Source of the DNA: Lichenicoccus sp965276875
GTDB lineage: Bacteria; Pseudomonadota; Alphaproteobacteria; Acetobacterales; Acetobacteraceae
DNA length: 64,000 bases
Assembly (NCBI RefSeq): GCF_965276875.1
Contig: NZ_OZ255701.1
Location: 3,348,001 to 3,412,000, forward strand
Reading direction: 5' to 3'
Shown: one piece after another, positions 8,169 through 16,317 of the stretch
Layout: each line of letters starts with the position of its first letter
How positions within the stretch are numbered: position 1 is the first letter of the stretch
Notes under the pieces: generated by a model
What the model was told of the DNA's origin: nothing
What the model saw: the letters and a program-made list of their open reading frames with translations, nothing else
Databases searched by the model: none
Translations under genes and position numbers: made by a program

Positions 8169-8951
8169 TTGGTGGAAACGAAGCCGGCCCGGCGCGACAT
8201 TAGCGGCGCCGTCGCCGATGCCATCGGCCGGCGGATTGTCATCGGCGAATTCCCGCCCGGCGCGCTGCTGCCGACCGAACTCGAGCTCTGCGCGGCCCTT
8301 GGAGTATCGCGTCCGGCGCTGCGCGAAGGCTTTCGGATGCTCGCCGCCAAGGGGATGATCCTCTCACGTCGCAAGCGCGGCGCCATGGTGCAGCCGCGCA
8401 CACTTTGGAACATGCTCGACGCCGCGGTGCTCGCCTGGCATCTCGATGAGGAGCCGAACGCGGCCTATATCGACGGGCTGTTCGAGGCGCGCATGGTGGT
8501 CGAGCCGGCCGCCGCCGCGATGGCGGCGCGGCGCGCCGCCCCGGGCGACATCGAAGTCATCACGGCGGCCTTCGCGGACATGAGCCGCGCCCAGCGAGAG
8601 GCGGCCGGGGAGAGCGACGGCACCAGCCAGACGGTCAGTGCCGACCTGCGTTTCCACGAGGCGATCCTGGCCGCCTGCGGCAACCATTTCTTCGCCTCCT
8701 TCGGGGCCTTGATCGGCTCCTCGCTGATCGCCTCCTTCAGGCTGAACTGGCGCACGCACGCCTCCGAGCCGGGACTCTCGCTCGGCCAGCACGAAGCGGT
8801 GCTGGCCGCGATCCGCGACGGCGACGCGGCGCGCGCCGCATCCTGCATGCGCGCGCTGCTGGCGAGTGCCGCGCGCGACGCACGGCAGGCCCTGATCGCG
8901 TCAAGGTGCGCCCCCAAGCCTGGTCAGCCCCCTGGTCAGCCCCCTGGTTAG
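8157..8951 (+). CDS. GntR/FadR-family transcriptional regulator of the sugar importer
   Basis: 264 residues. The N-terminal winged helix (about residues 12-80) has IVIGEFPPGALLPTELEL and LGVSRPALREGFRMLAAKGM. The C-terminal FCD all-helical ligand domain (about 95-240) has the acidic and histidine residues expected for a metal and organic acid or sugar (LRFHEAILAACGN, GQHEAVLAAIRDGD). It is divergent from the importer operon and most likely its local regulator. Its last residues are GQPPGQPPG, encoded by a 12-bp direct repeat. Its stop codon overlaps the stop of the convergent beta-propeller gene. Confidence 0.88.
   Translation: MSDILVETKPARRDISGAVADAIGRRIVIGEFPPGALLPTELELCAALGVSRPALREGFRMLAAKGMILSRRKRGAMVQPRTLWNMLDAAVLAWHLDEEPNAAYIDGLFEARMVVEPAAAAMAARRAAPGDIEVITAAFADMSRAQREAAGESDGTSQTVSADLRFHEAILAACGNHFFASFGALIGSSLIASFRLNWRTHASEPGLSLGQHEAVLAAIRDGDAARAASCMRALLASAARDARQALIASRCAPKPGQPPGQPPG
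8919..8950 (+). repeat. 12-bp direct repeat at the end of the GntR gene
   Basis: CCTGGTCAGCCC is repeated at 8919-8930 and 8931-8942 and followed by a partial copy at 8943-8950 that contains the stop codon. It encodes the terminal proline-glycine tail. The in-frame period of 12 bp means slippage would lengthen or shorten the tail by four residues without changing frame. Confidence 0.8.
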
Positions 8952-9994
8952 CCGCGTTGGCGACCCACAACAGGATGGGCCAGGCTGAGCTTGCGCGCGG
9001 GCAGTGCGGTGTTCAGCCAGATACCGTGCGGCGAGCGGCCGGTCGCAATCAGGCTGGTGGTCCCGGTCGCCAGATCCAGCACCGCCACGTGCTGGCGCCA
9101 GCGCAACGTCGCCCAGAGCGCCCCATCCGGGCCGAAGACGATGTCGTCAGGGCCGCCCGGTAGCCGCCAGGTGTGGACGATCGCCAGCGTGTTCCAGTCG
9201 AGCTGCTCGATGAAGCCGGAGACCCGGCAGGTGACGAACAGGCGGTGGCCGGCCGGACCTACGAACAGGTTGTGCGGCCCCGGCGCCATGTGCACCCGAC
9301 GCTCGACCCGGCCGTCCCTTGGGTCGACCACGGCGACATAGTCGGTGCCCATGACGCCGACCAGGATACGGCCCATGTGCCAGAGCACGCCGGCCGGGGT
9401 GTTGCCGACGGCACTGTCCCAGCGTACCCGTCCGCTGGCGGTATCGATGGCGATCAGCCTGCCGCTGCCTTGCAGGCTGACATAGACGGTCTCGGAATCC
9501 GGAGCGTAGTTGATGTGGCTGGGCATTCTGCGGGCCGGCACCCGGTGTGCCAGACGCATCGTCGCGGCGTCGTAGATGTCGATCTGGTTGCGCTTGAGCC
9601 CAGCCACTGTCAGCCACTTGCCGTCGGGGCTGTAGGAGAGCTGATAGGGGTCGCTGAGAGCGATATGGCGCTGCATCGCGCCGGTGACCGGATCGAGAAA
9701 GAACAGCGCGTTGCCCGACGTGTCGCCGACCACCAGTGAGCGCCCGTCCGGCGTCAGCGCCATGTGGTGCGGCTCGCGGAACACATCCAAGCGGCGCACC
9801 TCGCGGTGAGTGTCGATGTCGATCTCGCTGATCGAGGCCGCCGCCGAGTTCAGCACGAACGCCAATCTTTCCGGCGCCAATCCTTCTGGCACCGATCCCT
9901 GAGGCTGGGGCGCCGGCTGCGCATGCGGCGATGACGGCAGCATCAGGGCGGCGACGAGCAGACCGAACCGGAAAGCGCGCAAGGCGGTTCTCAT
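8948..9994 (-). CDS. Secreted YncE-type beta-propeller protein
   Basis: 348 residues from the ATG at 9994, which gives a clean signal peptide (MRTALRAFRFGLLVAALML, cleavage near PHAQ-PAPQ). The body is built of about seven blade repeats with the pattern D..T......V....PH.....PDG....V (for example PHHMALTPDGRSLVVGD and PYQLSYSPDGKWLTVAG). It matches the YncE / PQQ-dependent-repeat-like periplasmic propellers. No catalytic residues are recognisable, and a binding or scaffolding role is likely. Its TAA overlaps the TAG of the convergent GntR gene (8948-8951). Confidence 0.8.
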   Translation of the reverse strand: MRTALRAFRFGLLVAALMLPSSPHAQPAPQPQGSVPEGLAPERLAFVLNSAAASISEIDIDTHREVRRLDVFREPHHMALTPDGRSLVVGDTSGNALFFLDPVTGAMQRHIALSDPYQLSYSPDGKWLTVAGLKRNQIDIYDAATMRLAHRVPARRMPSHINYAPDSETVYVSLQGSGRLIAIDTASGRVRWDSAVGNTPAGVLWHMGRILVGVMGTDYVAVVDPRDGRVERRVHMAPGPHNLFVGPAGHRLFVTCRVSGFIEQLDWNTLAIVHTWRLPGGPDDIVFGPDGALWATLRWRQHVAVLDLATGTTSLIATGRSPHGIWLNTALPARKLSLAHPVVGRQRG

Positions 9995-10154
9995 CGCAGC
10001 ATGACACCGTGTTATGGTCTGCGTGCTTGGCCAGACCCGGTGCATCCGTGTCAATGGTAATCAGAGGCGAGACCGCCGGCGCAATGGCGGGCCTTGCCTC
10101 GCGCGGGGTTCTTGCCACATGAGAGGCCTTGAGGCGCTGGCATAGGAGCCGTCC

Positions 10155-10718
10155 ATGTTCATCGAGACCGAGGATACCCCCAACCCCGCGACCTTGAAGT
10201 TCATCCCCGGCGGGCGCGACGTGATGGGCGCCGGCACCGCGGATTTCACCAGCGCCGAGACGGCGGTGCGTTCGCCGCTGGCGACCTCGCTGTTCGGACT
10301 TGACGGCGTCTCGCGGGTGTTCCTGGGTGGTGATTTCGTCACCGTCACCAAGACCGACGCGCATGACTGGTCAGAGGTGCGGCCGCAGGTGATGGCGGCC
10401 CTGGTCGATCATTTCGTCTCCGGCCGCCCGGTCGTCGAGGGCGAGGCCGACGACCTTGCGTTCGAGGACGTCGACGACGCGGACTCCGAGATCGTGGCCC
10501 AGATCAAGGAGCTGCTCGACACCAGGGTGCGCCCGGCGGTGGCCAGCGACGGCGGCGACATCGTCTTCCGCGGTTATCGCGACGGCATCGTACGGCTGCA
10601 CATGCAGGGCGCCTGTTCCGGCTGCCCGTCCTCGAGCGCCACCCTCAAGCACGGGGTGGAGAACATGCTCCGCCACTACGTGCCAGAGGTCCAGGCGGTG
10701 GAGCAGGTCGAGGCCTGA
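10155..10718 (+). CDS. NFU1-type iron-sulfur cluster carrier (NifU family)
   Basis: 187 residues. The N-terminal Nfu_N domain (about 1-88) begins MFIETEDTPNPATLKFIPG, the hallmark of mitochondrial and alphaproteobacterial NFU1. The C-terminal NifU domain (about 108-185) has VRPAVASDGGDIVFRGY and the cluster-binding CSGCPSS, with Cys154 and Cys157. It passes 4Fe-4S clusters to client enzymes such as aconitase, lipoate synthase or SdhB. The start at 10155 is 160 bp from the divergent propeller gene, and the next gene begins eight bases downstream. Confidence 0.93.
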   Translation: MFIETEDTPNPATLKFIPGGRDVMGAGTADFTSAETAVRSPLATSLFGLDGVSRVFLGGDFVTVTKTDAHDWSEVRPQVMAALVDHFVSGRPVVEGEADDLAFEDVDDADSEIVAQIKELLDTRVRPAVASDGGDIVFRGYRDGIVRLHMQGACSGCPSSSATLKHGVENMLRHYVPEVQAVEQVEA

Positions 10719-10725
10719 TTGCGCG

Positions 10726-11409
10726 ATGGCGTCGGACACGGCCCCTGAGATCAGGTCATCGGAAGCTGGCAACCCGGAAGTCAGTATTCCGGAAGTCGGC
10801 GCCCTCGAAGCACCAAATCAGTCGGCGACGCTCTCCGACGACGCGCTCGACCGAATCTTTCGCAACGCCCGCACGGTGCAGCGCTTCTCGTCGCGCCCAG
10901 TGGCGGAGAGCGTGTTGCGCGACCTCTACGACCTGGTCAAGCTCGGCCCGACCTCCGGCAACTGCTCGCCTGCGCGATTCGTGTTTCTGCACGGCGCCGA
11001 CAGTCGCGAGCGGCTGCGAAGCACCCTCTCCGGCGGCAATGTCGAGCGCGTGCTGAACGCCGCCGCCACCGTCATCGTAGCCTATGACCCGCTGTTCTAC
11101 GAGCATATGCCGCGCCTGTATCCGCAGGCGGAGGCGCGCTCCTGGTTCGCCGCCGACGCGACATTCGCCGAGGAGACGGCGTTCCGCAACGCTACCCTCC
11201 AGGGCGGCTATATGATCCTGGCGGCGCGTATGCTGGGGCTCGACGCGGCACCGATGTCCGGCTTCGATAATGCCAAGGTCGACGAGATCTTCCTGGGTGG
11301 ACAAGGCTGGCGGTCGAATTTCCTGCTCAATCTGGGCTATGCGGACGGCTTGCCCGAAGCACCGCGCGCACCGCGGCTGGCCTTCGATGAAGCCTGCATG
11401 CTGCTCTAA
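10726..11409 (+). CDS. Nitroreductase-family protein, RutE/malonic semialdehyde reductase-like
   Basis: 227 residues. RutE-like segments are clear: DLVKLGPTSGNCSPARFVF, VERVLNAAATVIVAYD, FYEHMPRLYPQ, EETAFRNATLQGGYMILAAR, PMSGFDNAKVDEIF, and the end PRLAFDEACMLL. The family uses FMN and NAD(P)H, and RutE reduces malonic semialdehyde to 3-hydroxypropionate. The first 40 or so residues (with GNPEVSIPEVGALEAP) are an extension beyond the usual RutE start. No other rut genes are present, so the substrate here may differ. It begins seven bases after the NFU stop and precedes tsaB by nine. Confidence 0.8.
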   Translation: MASDTAPEIRSSEAGNPEVSIPEVGALEAPNQSATLSDDALDRIFRNARTVQRFSSRPVAESVLRDLYDLVKLGPTSGNCSPARFVFLHGADSRERLRSTLSGGNVERVLNAAATVIVAYDPLFYEHMPRLYPQAEARSWFAADATFAEETAFRNATLQGGYMILAARMLGLDAAPMSGFDNAKVDEIFLGGQGWRSNFLLNLGYADGLPEAPRAPRLAFDEACMLL

Positions 11410-11418
11410 TTCGCGCGC

Positions 11419-12090
11419 ATGCGCATCCTGACACTCGACGGGGCCGGGACGGACGCCAGCGCGACCCTGCTCGAACTGTGCGACGAGTCGCTGGTCCGCA
11501 TCGGTCACTTCGTGCTTCCGACACGCGGCGGCGCTGAGCGTTTGGCGTCGGTAGTGTCGGGATTGCTGGGGTCGGCGTCCTGGGATGTCGCCTCGCTCGC
11601 GCTGATCGCGGCTGTCACCGGCCCAGGCAGCTTCACTGGCCTGCGCGCCACGTTGTCACTGGCCCAGGGTCTGGCTCTTGGTCTGACCATGCGGGCCGAC
11701 CTGCCGTTGCACGGGGTGACGCGTGCCGAAGCGCTCCGCCGCAGCGTCGGGGACACCGGCGGCCGGCCGCTCTGGTGCGTCACAATCGCCCGCCGCGACC
11801 GTGTCTTCATCGAAACCGACGCAGGCAGCGGTCCACGCGGCACCATGCTGGACGCACTGCCGTCGCCAGCCGAGGCGGTGCTGCTGGCGGGCGACGCCGC
11901 CGCCCTTGTCGCTGCCCGGATTGCCCGGGCGATCGACAGCGGCGTCGAACGGCCCACCCCGGAGGCGATCGCCGAGGTGGCGCTGGACCGCCTATCCGGC
12001 CGCCTGCCGCCGCTCGCGGCGTTGCCGCTCTATGTGGACGCGCCCGAGGCGAAGCTGCCGGCGGGCGGCCTGCGTCCCGCACCCGTATGA
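11419..12090 (+). CDS. tsaB: tRNA threonylcarbamoyladenosine biosynthesis protein TsaB
   Basis: 223 residues, ASKHA fold. It opens MRILTLDGAGTDASATLLE and carries the family core AAVTGPGSFTGLRATLSLAQGLALGL at about residues 70-95. TsaB pairs with TsaD to transfer the threonylcarbamoyl group to A37 of ANN-decoding tRNAs. It is catalytically silent itself. The stop overlaps the rimI start by four bases (ATGA at 12087-12090), the common tsaB-rimI arrangement. Confidence 0.92.
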   Translation: MRILTLDGAGTDASATLLELCDESLVRIGHFVLPTRGGAERLASVVSGLLGSASWDVASLALIAAVTGPGSFTGLRATLSLAQGLALGLTMRADLPLHGVTRAEALRRSVGDTGGRPLWCVTIARRDRVFIETDAGSGPRGTMLDALPSPAEAVLLAGDAAALVAARIARAIDSGVERPTPEAIAEVALDRLSGRLPPLAALPLYVDAPEAKLPAGGLRPAPV

Positions 12091-12545
12091 TCCTGCAGGG
12101 CCGCGCCCACGCCGAGCTGCTCGCCGCCTTGCATAGGGCGAGCTTCGCCGCCGGCGAGCGCTGGGACGCTGCCGCGATCGCCGCACTGCTCGCGATGCCG
12201 GGGTGCTTCGCGGCCCTCGCACCCGATCGCGAACCGTGCGGCATGGCAATCGTGCGGGTGGCGAGCGACGAGGCCGAGTTGCTCACCCTTGCGGTGCTTC
12301 CGGCCTGCCGTCGCCAAAGGCTGGCCGCGGGACTGCTCGACGCGGTGACGCGCCACGCGGCGGCAGCGGGGGCGAAGCAGATGTTCCTCGAGGTTGCCGA
12401 GACCAACATCGCGGCCAGCGCTTTGTATCATCGTGTGGGGTTCGCCGCCGTCGGACGCAGGCCGCGTTACTATGCCGAGGGCACCGATGCGATCCTGATG
12501 TCGCGCGCGCTCGGCCTCAGCCCTTGCGAATTGAGATCAGCCTGA
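12087..12545 (+). CDS. rimI: Ribosomal-protein-alanine N-acetyltransferase RimI
   Basis: 152 residues, GNAT fold. Acetyl-CoA binding is marked by LAVLPACRRQRLAAGLLDAV (an R/Q-x-x-x-A variant), followed by MFLEVAETNIAASALYHRVGF and RPRYY, typical of RimI. It acetylates the N-terminus of ribosomal protein S18. It is translationally coupled to tsaB. The last 29 bp are antisense to the end of the TusA-like gene on the other strand. Confidence 0.88.
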   Translation: MILQGRAHAELLAALHRASFAAGERWDAAAIAALLAMPGCFAALAPDREPCGMAIVRVASDEAELLTLAVLPACRRQRLAAGLLDAVTRHAAAAGAKQMFLEVAETNIAASALYHRVGFAAVGRRPRYYAEGTDAILMSRALGLSPCELRSA

Positions 12546-12741
12546 CCCCGTCGGGCAGCGTCTCGTCCGCGAGCACCGCATGCCCGAGTGTCACGGCGTT
12601 GCGCGTGACGTTGCGCCAGGGCTCCTCTCCCTTGAGACGCACGCGCAGCACGCCGCCGCTGGCCAGCCGGTCGAGGGCGAGGCGGGTGCGCACGAAGGTC
12701 ATCGGGCAGGTCTCTTCGGTGATGTCGAGGTCCATGTCCAT
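12517..12741 (-). CDS. TusA-like sulfur carrier / sulfurtransferase
   Basis: About 74 residues from the ATG at 12741. The earlier frame start at 12780 adds an uncharacteristic leader. The SirA/TusA fold is seen in DITEETCPMTFVRTRLALDRL with the conserved Cys-Pro (about residue 12), then LRVRLKGEEPWRNVTRNAVTLGH. Such proteins carry persulfide sulfur on this cysteine for tRNA thiolation or other sulfur relay. The 3' end overlaps rimI tail to tail by 29 bp. Which relay it serves cannot be told. Confidence 0.8.
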   Translation of the reverse strand: MDMDLDITEETCPMTFVRTRLALDRLASGGVLRVRLKGEEPWRNVTRNAVTLGHAVLADETLPDGVRLISIRKG

Positions 12742-12844
12742 GATCTGGGGACGCGCATCACGATTGGACAAGGTCCGCACTCATCGGCTACGCCGCCTTT
12801 GATGGGTGCCCGCGGTTTCCAAAAAAATGTCTTCGGGTGAAACG

Positions 12845-13300
12845 ATGGGATCGCGCATTGAGCGGCTCTGCATCGAACGCGGGCTCAAGATGACCGGCCA
12901 GCGACGGGTGATCGCGCGCGTGCTGTCCGAGGCGGAGGATCACCCGGATGTCGAGGAGCTCTACCGCCGCGCAGCCAGCCTCGACAGCCGGATTTCGGTC
13001 GCCACCGTCTACCGCACCGTGCGTCTGCTGGAAGAGCGCGGCATCCTCGAGCGCCGGGATTTCGGCGGCGGCCGTGCGCGCTACGAGGCCACCGAGCACG
13101 GCCACCATTATCACCTCATCGACGTGGAGACCGGCAAGGTCATCGAGTTCGAGGATGCGGAGCATGAGCAGCTGATGCGACAGATTGCGAGCCGGCTGGG
13201 CTTCGACCTGGTCTCGCACCGTCTGGAGCTGTTCGGGCGCCCCAGACACGCCGCCAGCCGCGACGACGCAAAAGCGGGCCGCGACGGAGCCGCAAGGTGA
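12845..13300 (+). CDS. fur: Fur-family metalloregulator
   Basis: About 151 residues from ATG 12845, with GGTGA four bases upstream. In-frame alternatives are ATG 12827 and GTG 12806. The DNA-binding domain has ERGLKMTGQRRVIARVLSEA, HPDVEELYRRA and ISVATVYRTVRLLEERGI. The dimerisation domain has ARYEATEHGHHYHLIDVETGKVIEFEDAE. The CxxC structural zinc site of E. coli Fur is absent, as in many alphaproteobacterial Fur/Mur proteins, so iron or manganese sensing are both possible. Its TGA overlaps the GTG start of olsB. Confidence 0.88.
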   Translation: MGSRIERLCIERGLKMTGQRRVIARVLSEAEDHPDVEELYRRAASLDSRISVATVYRTVRLLEERGILERRDFGGGRARYEATEHGHHYHLIDVETGKVIEFEDAEHEQLMRQIASRLGFDLVSHRLELFGRPRHAASRDDAKAGRDGAAR

Positions 13301-14145
13301 GCGTCACCACGCCGATTGCGGCCGCGTCGCTGCCGACGCACCAGCGCGCCCACGGCTTCGGCGAGTTGCGCGCCGGCAATCTCGGCGTGCGGATCGCCAC
13401 CACCGGCGCCGAGCGCGACGCCGCCCAGGCGCTGCGATACCGGATTTTCTACGAGGAGATGGGGGCCGAGCCGGACACCAGGGCACGACGCACCCGACGC
13501 GACGTCGACGCCTTCGACGCGGTCGCCGACCATCTGCTGGTGATCGACCATGCGGTGAGCTCCGGACCGCGCGGCGTGGTCGGCACCTACCGCCTGGTGC
13601 AGAACGAGGGGGCGAAGCAGATCGGCCGCTTCTACACCTCCGACGAGTACGACATCAGCCGGATCACCGGCTTTCCCGGACGCCTGCTGGAGCTCGGCCG
13701 CTCCTGCATCGATGCCGCGTATCGCAGTCGCGCCGCCATGCAGCTGCTCTGGCGCGGGGTTGCCGCCTACGTGTTCCTGCACCGCATCGATGTGATGTTC
13801 GGCTGCGCCAGCCTGCCCGGCACCGACCCGGACCTGCTCGCGCGCGAACTCACCTTCCTCTATCACAACCATCTCGCGCCGCCGGCGCTGCGGCTGCGCG
13901 CGGTTCCGGGCCGCTATATCGACATGCGACGCTGCGATCCCGCGGAGATCGACCACAAGCGGGTGCAGCAGCAACTGCCGCCGCTGATCAAGGGCTACCT
14001 GCGCCTCGGCGGCTTCATCGGCGACGGTGCGGTGGTCGACCGGCAGTTCAACACCACCGACGTCGCCGTGGTGGTCAAAACCGACCTGATCACCGACAAA
14101 TACTACCGCCATTACGAGCGACAGCTGCGCGACGCGCTGGACTGA
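13297..14145 (+). CDS. olsB: L-ornithine N-acyltransferase OlsB-like (ornithine lipid synthesis)
   Basis: 282 residues, acyl-homoserine-lactone-synthase-like GNAT fold (PF13444). Markers are GNLGVRIATTGAERDAAQALRYRIFYEEMGA, DAFDAVADHLLVID, VGTYRLVQN, FYTSDEYDI, LELGRSCIDAAYR and MFGCASLPGTDP. OlsB transfers a 3-hydroxyacyl chain from ACP to ornithine to give lyso-ornithine lipid, and the OlsA partner is not in this window. It starts at a GTG overlapping the fur stop (GTGA) and ends nine bases before lnt, so fur-olsB-lnt read as one unit. Confidence 0.85.
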   Translation: MSVTTPIAAASLPTHQRAHGFGELRAGNLGVRIATTGAERDAAQALRYRIFYEEMGAEPDTRARRTRRDVDAFDAVADHLLVIDHAVSSGPRGVVGTYRLVQNEGAKQIGRFYTSDEYDISRITGFPGRLLELGRSCIDAAYRSRAAMQLLWRGVAAYVFLHRIDVMFGCASLPGTDPDLLARELTFLYHNHLAPPALRLRAVPGRYIDMRRCDPAEIDHKRVQQQLPPLIKGYLRLGGFIGDGAVVDRQFNTTDVAVVVKTDLITDKYYRHYERQLRDALD

Positions 14146-14154
14146 TCCGCGCGC

Positions 14155-15675
14155 ATGCTGCTGCTGCTGTTGCTCGCTGGTGCGGCCTCGGCGCTGGCGC
14201 TGCCGCCGCTCGGACTGGTCGCGGTCCTGCTGCTCGCCCTGCCGCTGCTGTTACGGGCGGTCGGCGACGCCACCTCGATGGCCCAGGCGGCGCTGCGCGG
14301 CTTCGTCTTCGGCTTCGGTTTCTACTGCGCCGGGCTCTATTGGATCACCGATGCCATACTCATCCGGGCGGATCAGTTCTGGTGGGCGGTGCCGTTCGCC
14401 ACCCCGCTGTGCGCTATCCCGCTGGCGGTGTTCATCGCCGTCCCGGCGGCGGCATGCCGGCTGGCGCCAGCCGGATGGCGACGCATCATCCTGTTTGCCG
14501 GACTTTGGACCCTGTCCGATCTGGCGCGCGAGTTCGTCTTCACCGGCTTTCCCTGGAACCCGCTCGGCAGCGCCTGGGAATGGTCGGGTCAGCTCAGCAC
14601 CATCATGATCCAGCCCGCCGCCTGGATCGGCGTCCCCGGCCTGACGCTCGCGACCGTGTCCGCCGCCTGCCTGCCGATGCTTGGGCGACGCGGCGTCTTC
14701 GGCCTGCTGCTGCTGTTGGCGCTGTGGGGCGGCGCCGGTGCCGCGCGCCTCGCCTGGGTGGCGCCGCTTTCGACCCGCAATCCGGTCGTGGTGCTGGTGC
14801 AGGGCAATGTTCCGGAGCGCGAGAAGTTCGACCGCGCCGATGCCGTGGCCAGCTTCCGCCGTTACCTGCGGCTCACCGCCGAGGGGACGCGCCGCGCACG
14901 CGCCATGCCCCAAGAGGCCATACGGGGCATCGCCGTTGCCTGGCCCGAGAGCGCCTTTCCCGGCCTGCTGGCCGAGGACGCACCGGCGCGGAGCATGATC
15001 ATGGCGGCCTCCGCCGGCGCCGACGCCGCCCTGATCGGCAGCGTCCGCTACGGCAACGATGGCCGCCCGCGCAACAGCCTGGTAGCGCTGCTGCCCGGCG
15101 GCGCTGTGGCCGCGATCTACGACAAGGTGCATCTGGTGCCGTTCGGCGAATACCAGCCGCCGGGCCTGCCGTTCCAGCTCGTTCCAGGCGGCGGCTTCGA
15201 GGCCGGTCCGGGCCGGGCGACGCTGCATCTGCCGGGGCTCGCACCGGTCGATCCGCTGATCTGCTACGAAATCATCTTTCCCGGCCAGGTTGTGTACGCA
15301 GCCGACCGCCCAACCTGGATTCTCAACGTCACCAACGACGCCTGGTATGGCGACAGCGCCGGGCCGCGCCAGCATCTCGCGGCCGCCCGCATGCGCGCCG
15401 TCGAGGAGGGGCTGCCTGTTGCACGGGCCGCCAATACCGGCATCTCCGCCGCCTATGACGGCTTCGGGCGCGAACTAGGGCGCCTGGGCTGGGGCCGTGC
15501 CGGCAGTCTCGTGGTCGCACTCCCGCCGCCGCTGAGGGCAACCTGGTTTGCCCGCGTCGGTCTGCTCATGCCGCTGTTGCTGGCACTCGCCGCTTGCGCT
15601 GCCGCCTGCGTCCCCGCAGCATCAATAAACCGACCCGGGCGGCTACGATTCTCAAGTTTGACGCGAGTTCGTTAA
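14155..15675 (+). CDS. lnt: Apolipoprotein N-acyltransferase Lnt
   Basis: 506 residues. About six N-terminal membrane segments (the first begins with a run of leucines from CTG repeats), then a periplasmic nitrilase domain from about residue 215. The Glu-Lys-Cys triad is visible: AWPESAFP (E about 264), YDKVHLVPFGEYQPP (K about 323) and ICYEIIFP (C about 369), followed by NVTNDAWYGDSAGPRQHL. A last membrane helix ends the protein. It adds the third acyl chain to lipoproteins in the inner membrane. The XRE gene begins 12 bp downstream. Confidence 0.95.
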   Translation: MLLLLLLAGAASALALPPLGLVAVLLLALPLLLRAVGDATSMAQAALRGFVFGFGFYCAGLYWITDAILIRADQFWWAVPFATPLCAIPLAVFIAVPAAACRLAPAGWRRIILFAGLWTLSDLAREFVFTGFPWNPLGSAWEWSGQLSTIMIQPAAWIGVPGLTLATVSAACLPMLGRRGVFGLLLLLALWGGAGAARLAWVAPLSTRNPVVVLVQGNVPEREKFDRADAVASFRRYLRLTAEGTRRARAMPQEAIRGIAVAWPESAFPGLLAEDAPARSMIMAASAGADAALIGSVRYGNDGRPRNSLVALLPGGAVAAIYDKVHLVPFGEYQPPGLPFQLVPGGGFEAGPGRATLHLPGLAPVDPLICYEIIFPGQVVYAADRPTWILNVTNDAWYGDSAGPRQHLAAARMRAVEEGLPVARAANTGISAAYDGFGRELGRLGWGRAGSLVVALPPPLRATWFARVGLLMPLLLALAACAAACVPAASINRPGRLRFSSLTRVR

Positions 15676-15681
15676 ACTTGA
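15652..15681 (+). promoter_or_regulatory. Inverted repeat before the XRE regulator
   Basis: TCAAGTTT (15652-15659) and AAACTTGA (15674-15681) form a perfect 8-bp inverted repeat with a 14-bp centre. It spans the last codons of lnt and stops seven bases before the XRE start codon. Its place suggests an autoregulatory operator. A hairpin formed in the RNA would also sequester the ribosome site. Confidence 0.45.
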
Positions 15682-15687
15682 CAGCTC

Positions 15688-16233
15688 ATGGTTGCGCGTT
15701 TAGGTCTGAGACACCAGCAAGTCGAGGAACTGATGACACGGGGTCTGGGCACCAGTGCGGCAGGTTTTACTGCTGCCGAGGGCGAATCGGCGGAGCGCGA
15801 AACGCGTCCGAGTCCGATCGATGTGCATGTCGGCAGCAGGATTCGGCTGCGCCGCACCCTGCTCGGCATGTCGCAGGAACGGCTTGGCGACGCGCTCGGA
15901 CTGACCTTCCAGCAGGTCCAGAAATATGAGCGTGGCGCCAATCGGGTCGGCGCCTCGCGGCTGTTCGACCTGTCGCGTGTGCTCGACGTTCCCGTGAGCT
16001 TCTTCTTCGACGACCTGCCCGCCCCCTATGCCGCCGCCGGCGCCCGCTCTGGCGCGCAGCAGGCCAGCGGATTCGCCGAGGCGCAGGACGGGTTCGGCGG
16101 CGGCGACGACCTGTTCACCCGCAAGGAGACTGTCGACCTGGTGCGCGCCTATTACCGGATCGGCGAGAACACCGTGCGCAAGCGCATGCTCGACCTGATC
16201 AAGTCGATGGGACCCGCCGAGCGCCCCGACTAA
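15688..16233 (+). CDS. XRE-family transcriptional regulator, PraR-like
   Basis: 181 residues. The helix-turn-helix (about residues 45-110) reads VGSRIRLRRTLLGMSQERLG, LGLTFQQVQKYERGANRVGA and VLDVPVSFFFDDLP, nearly the pattern of rhizobial PraR, which controls biofilm, quorum-sensing and storage genes. The C-terminus (TVDLVRAYYRIGENTVRKRMLDLIKSM) is the family tail. In alphaproteobacteria this regulator commonly follows lnt and precedes metK. Here metK is replaced by a DUF2254 gene. ATG 15733 is an alternative start nearer the conserved part. Confidence 0.85.
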   Translation: MVARLGLRHQQVEELMTRGLGTSAAGFTAAEGESAERETRPSPIDVHVGSRIRLRRTLLGMSQERLGDALGLTFQQVQKYERGANRVGASRLFDLSRVLDVPVSFFFDDLPAPYAAAGARSGAQQASGFAEAQDGFGGGDDLFTRKETVDLVRAYYRIGENTVRKRMLDLIKSMGPAERPD

Positions 16234-16317
16234 CGCATACGCAGTAACATCCTGACTGCGCGCCTACGCAAACTGCTGAGCGATCTCGGCGAGACGTTCT
16301 GGCTGCTGCCGGGTGCC

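Noticed and set aside
13185..15458. 757-codon plus-strand open frame across olsB and lnt
   Set aside because: It covers two well-supported genes in another frame and its Arg/Ala/Pro-rich product matches nothing.
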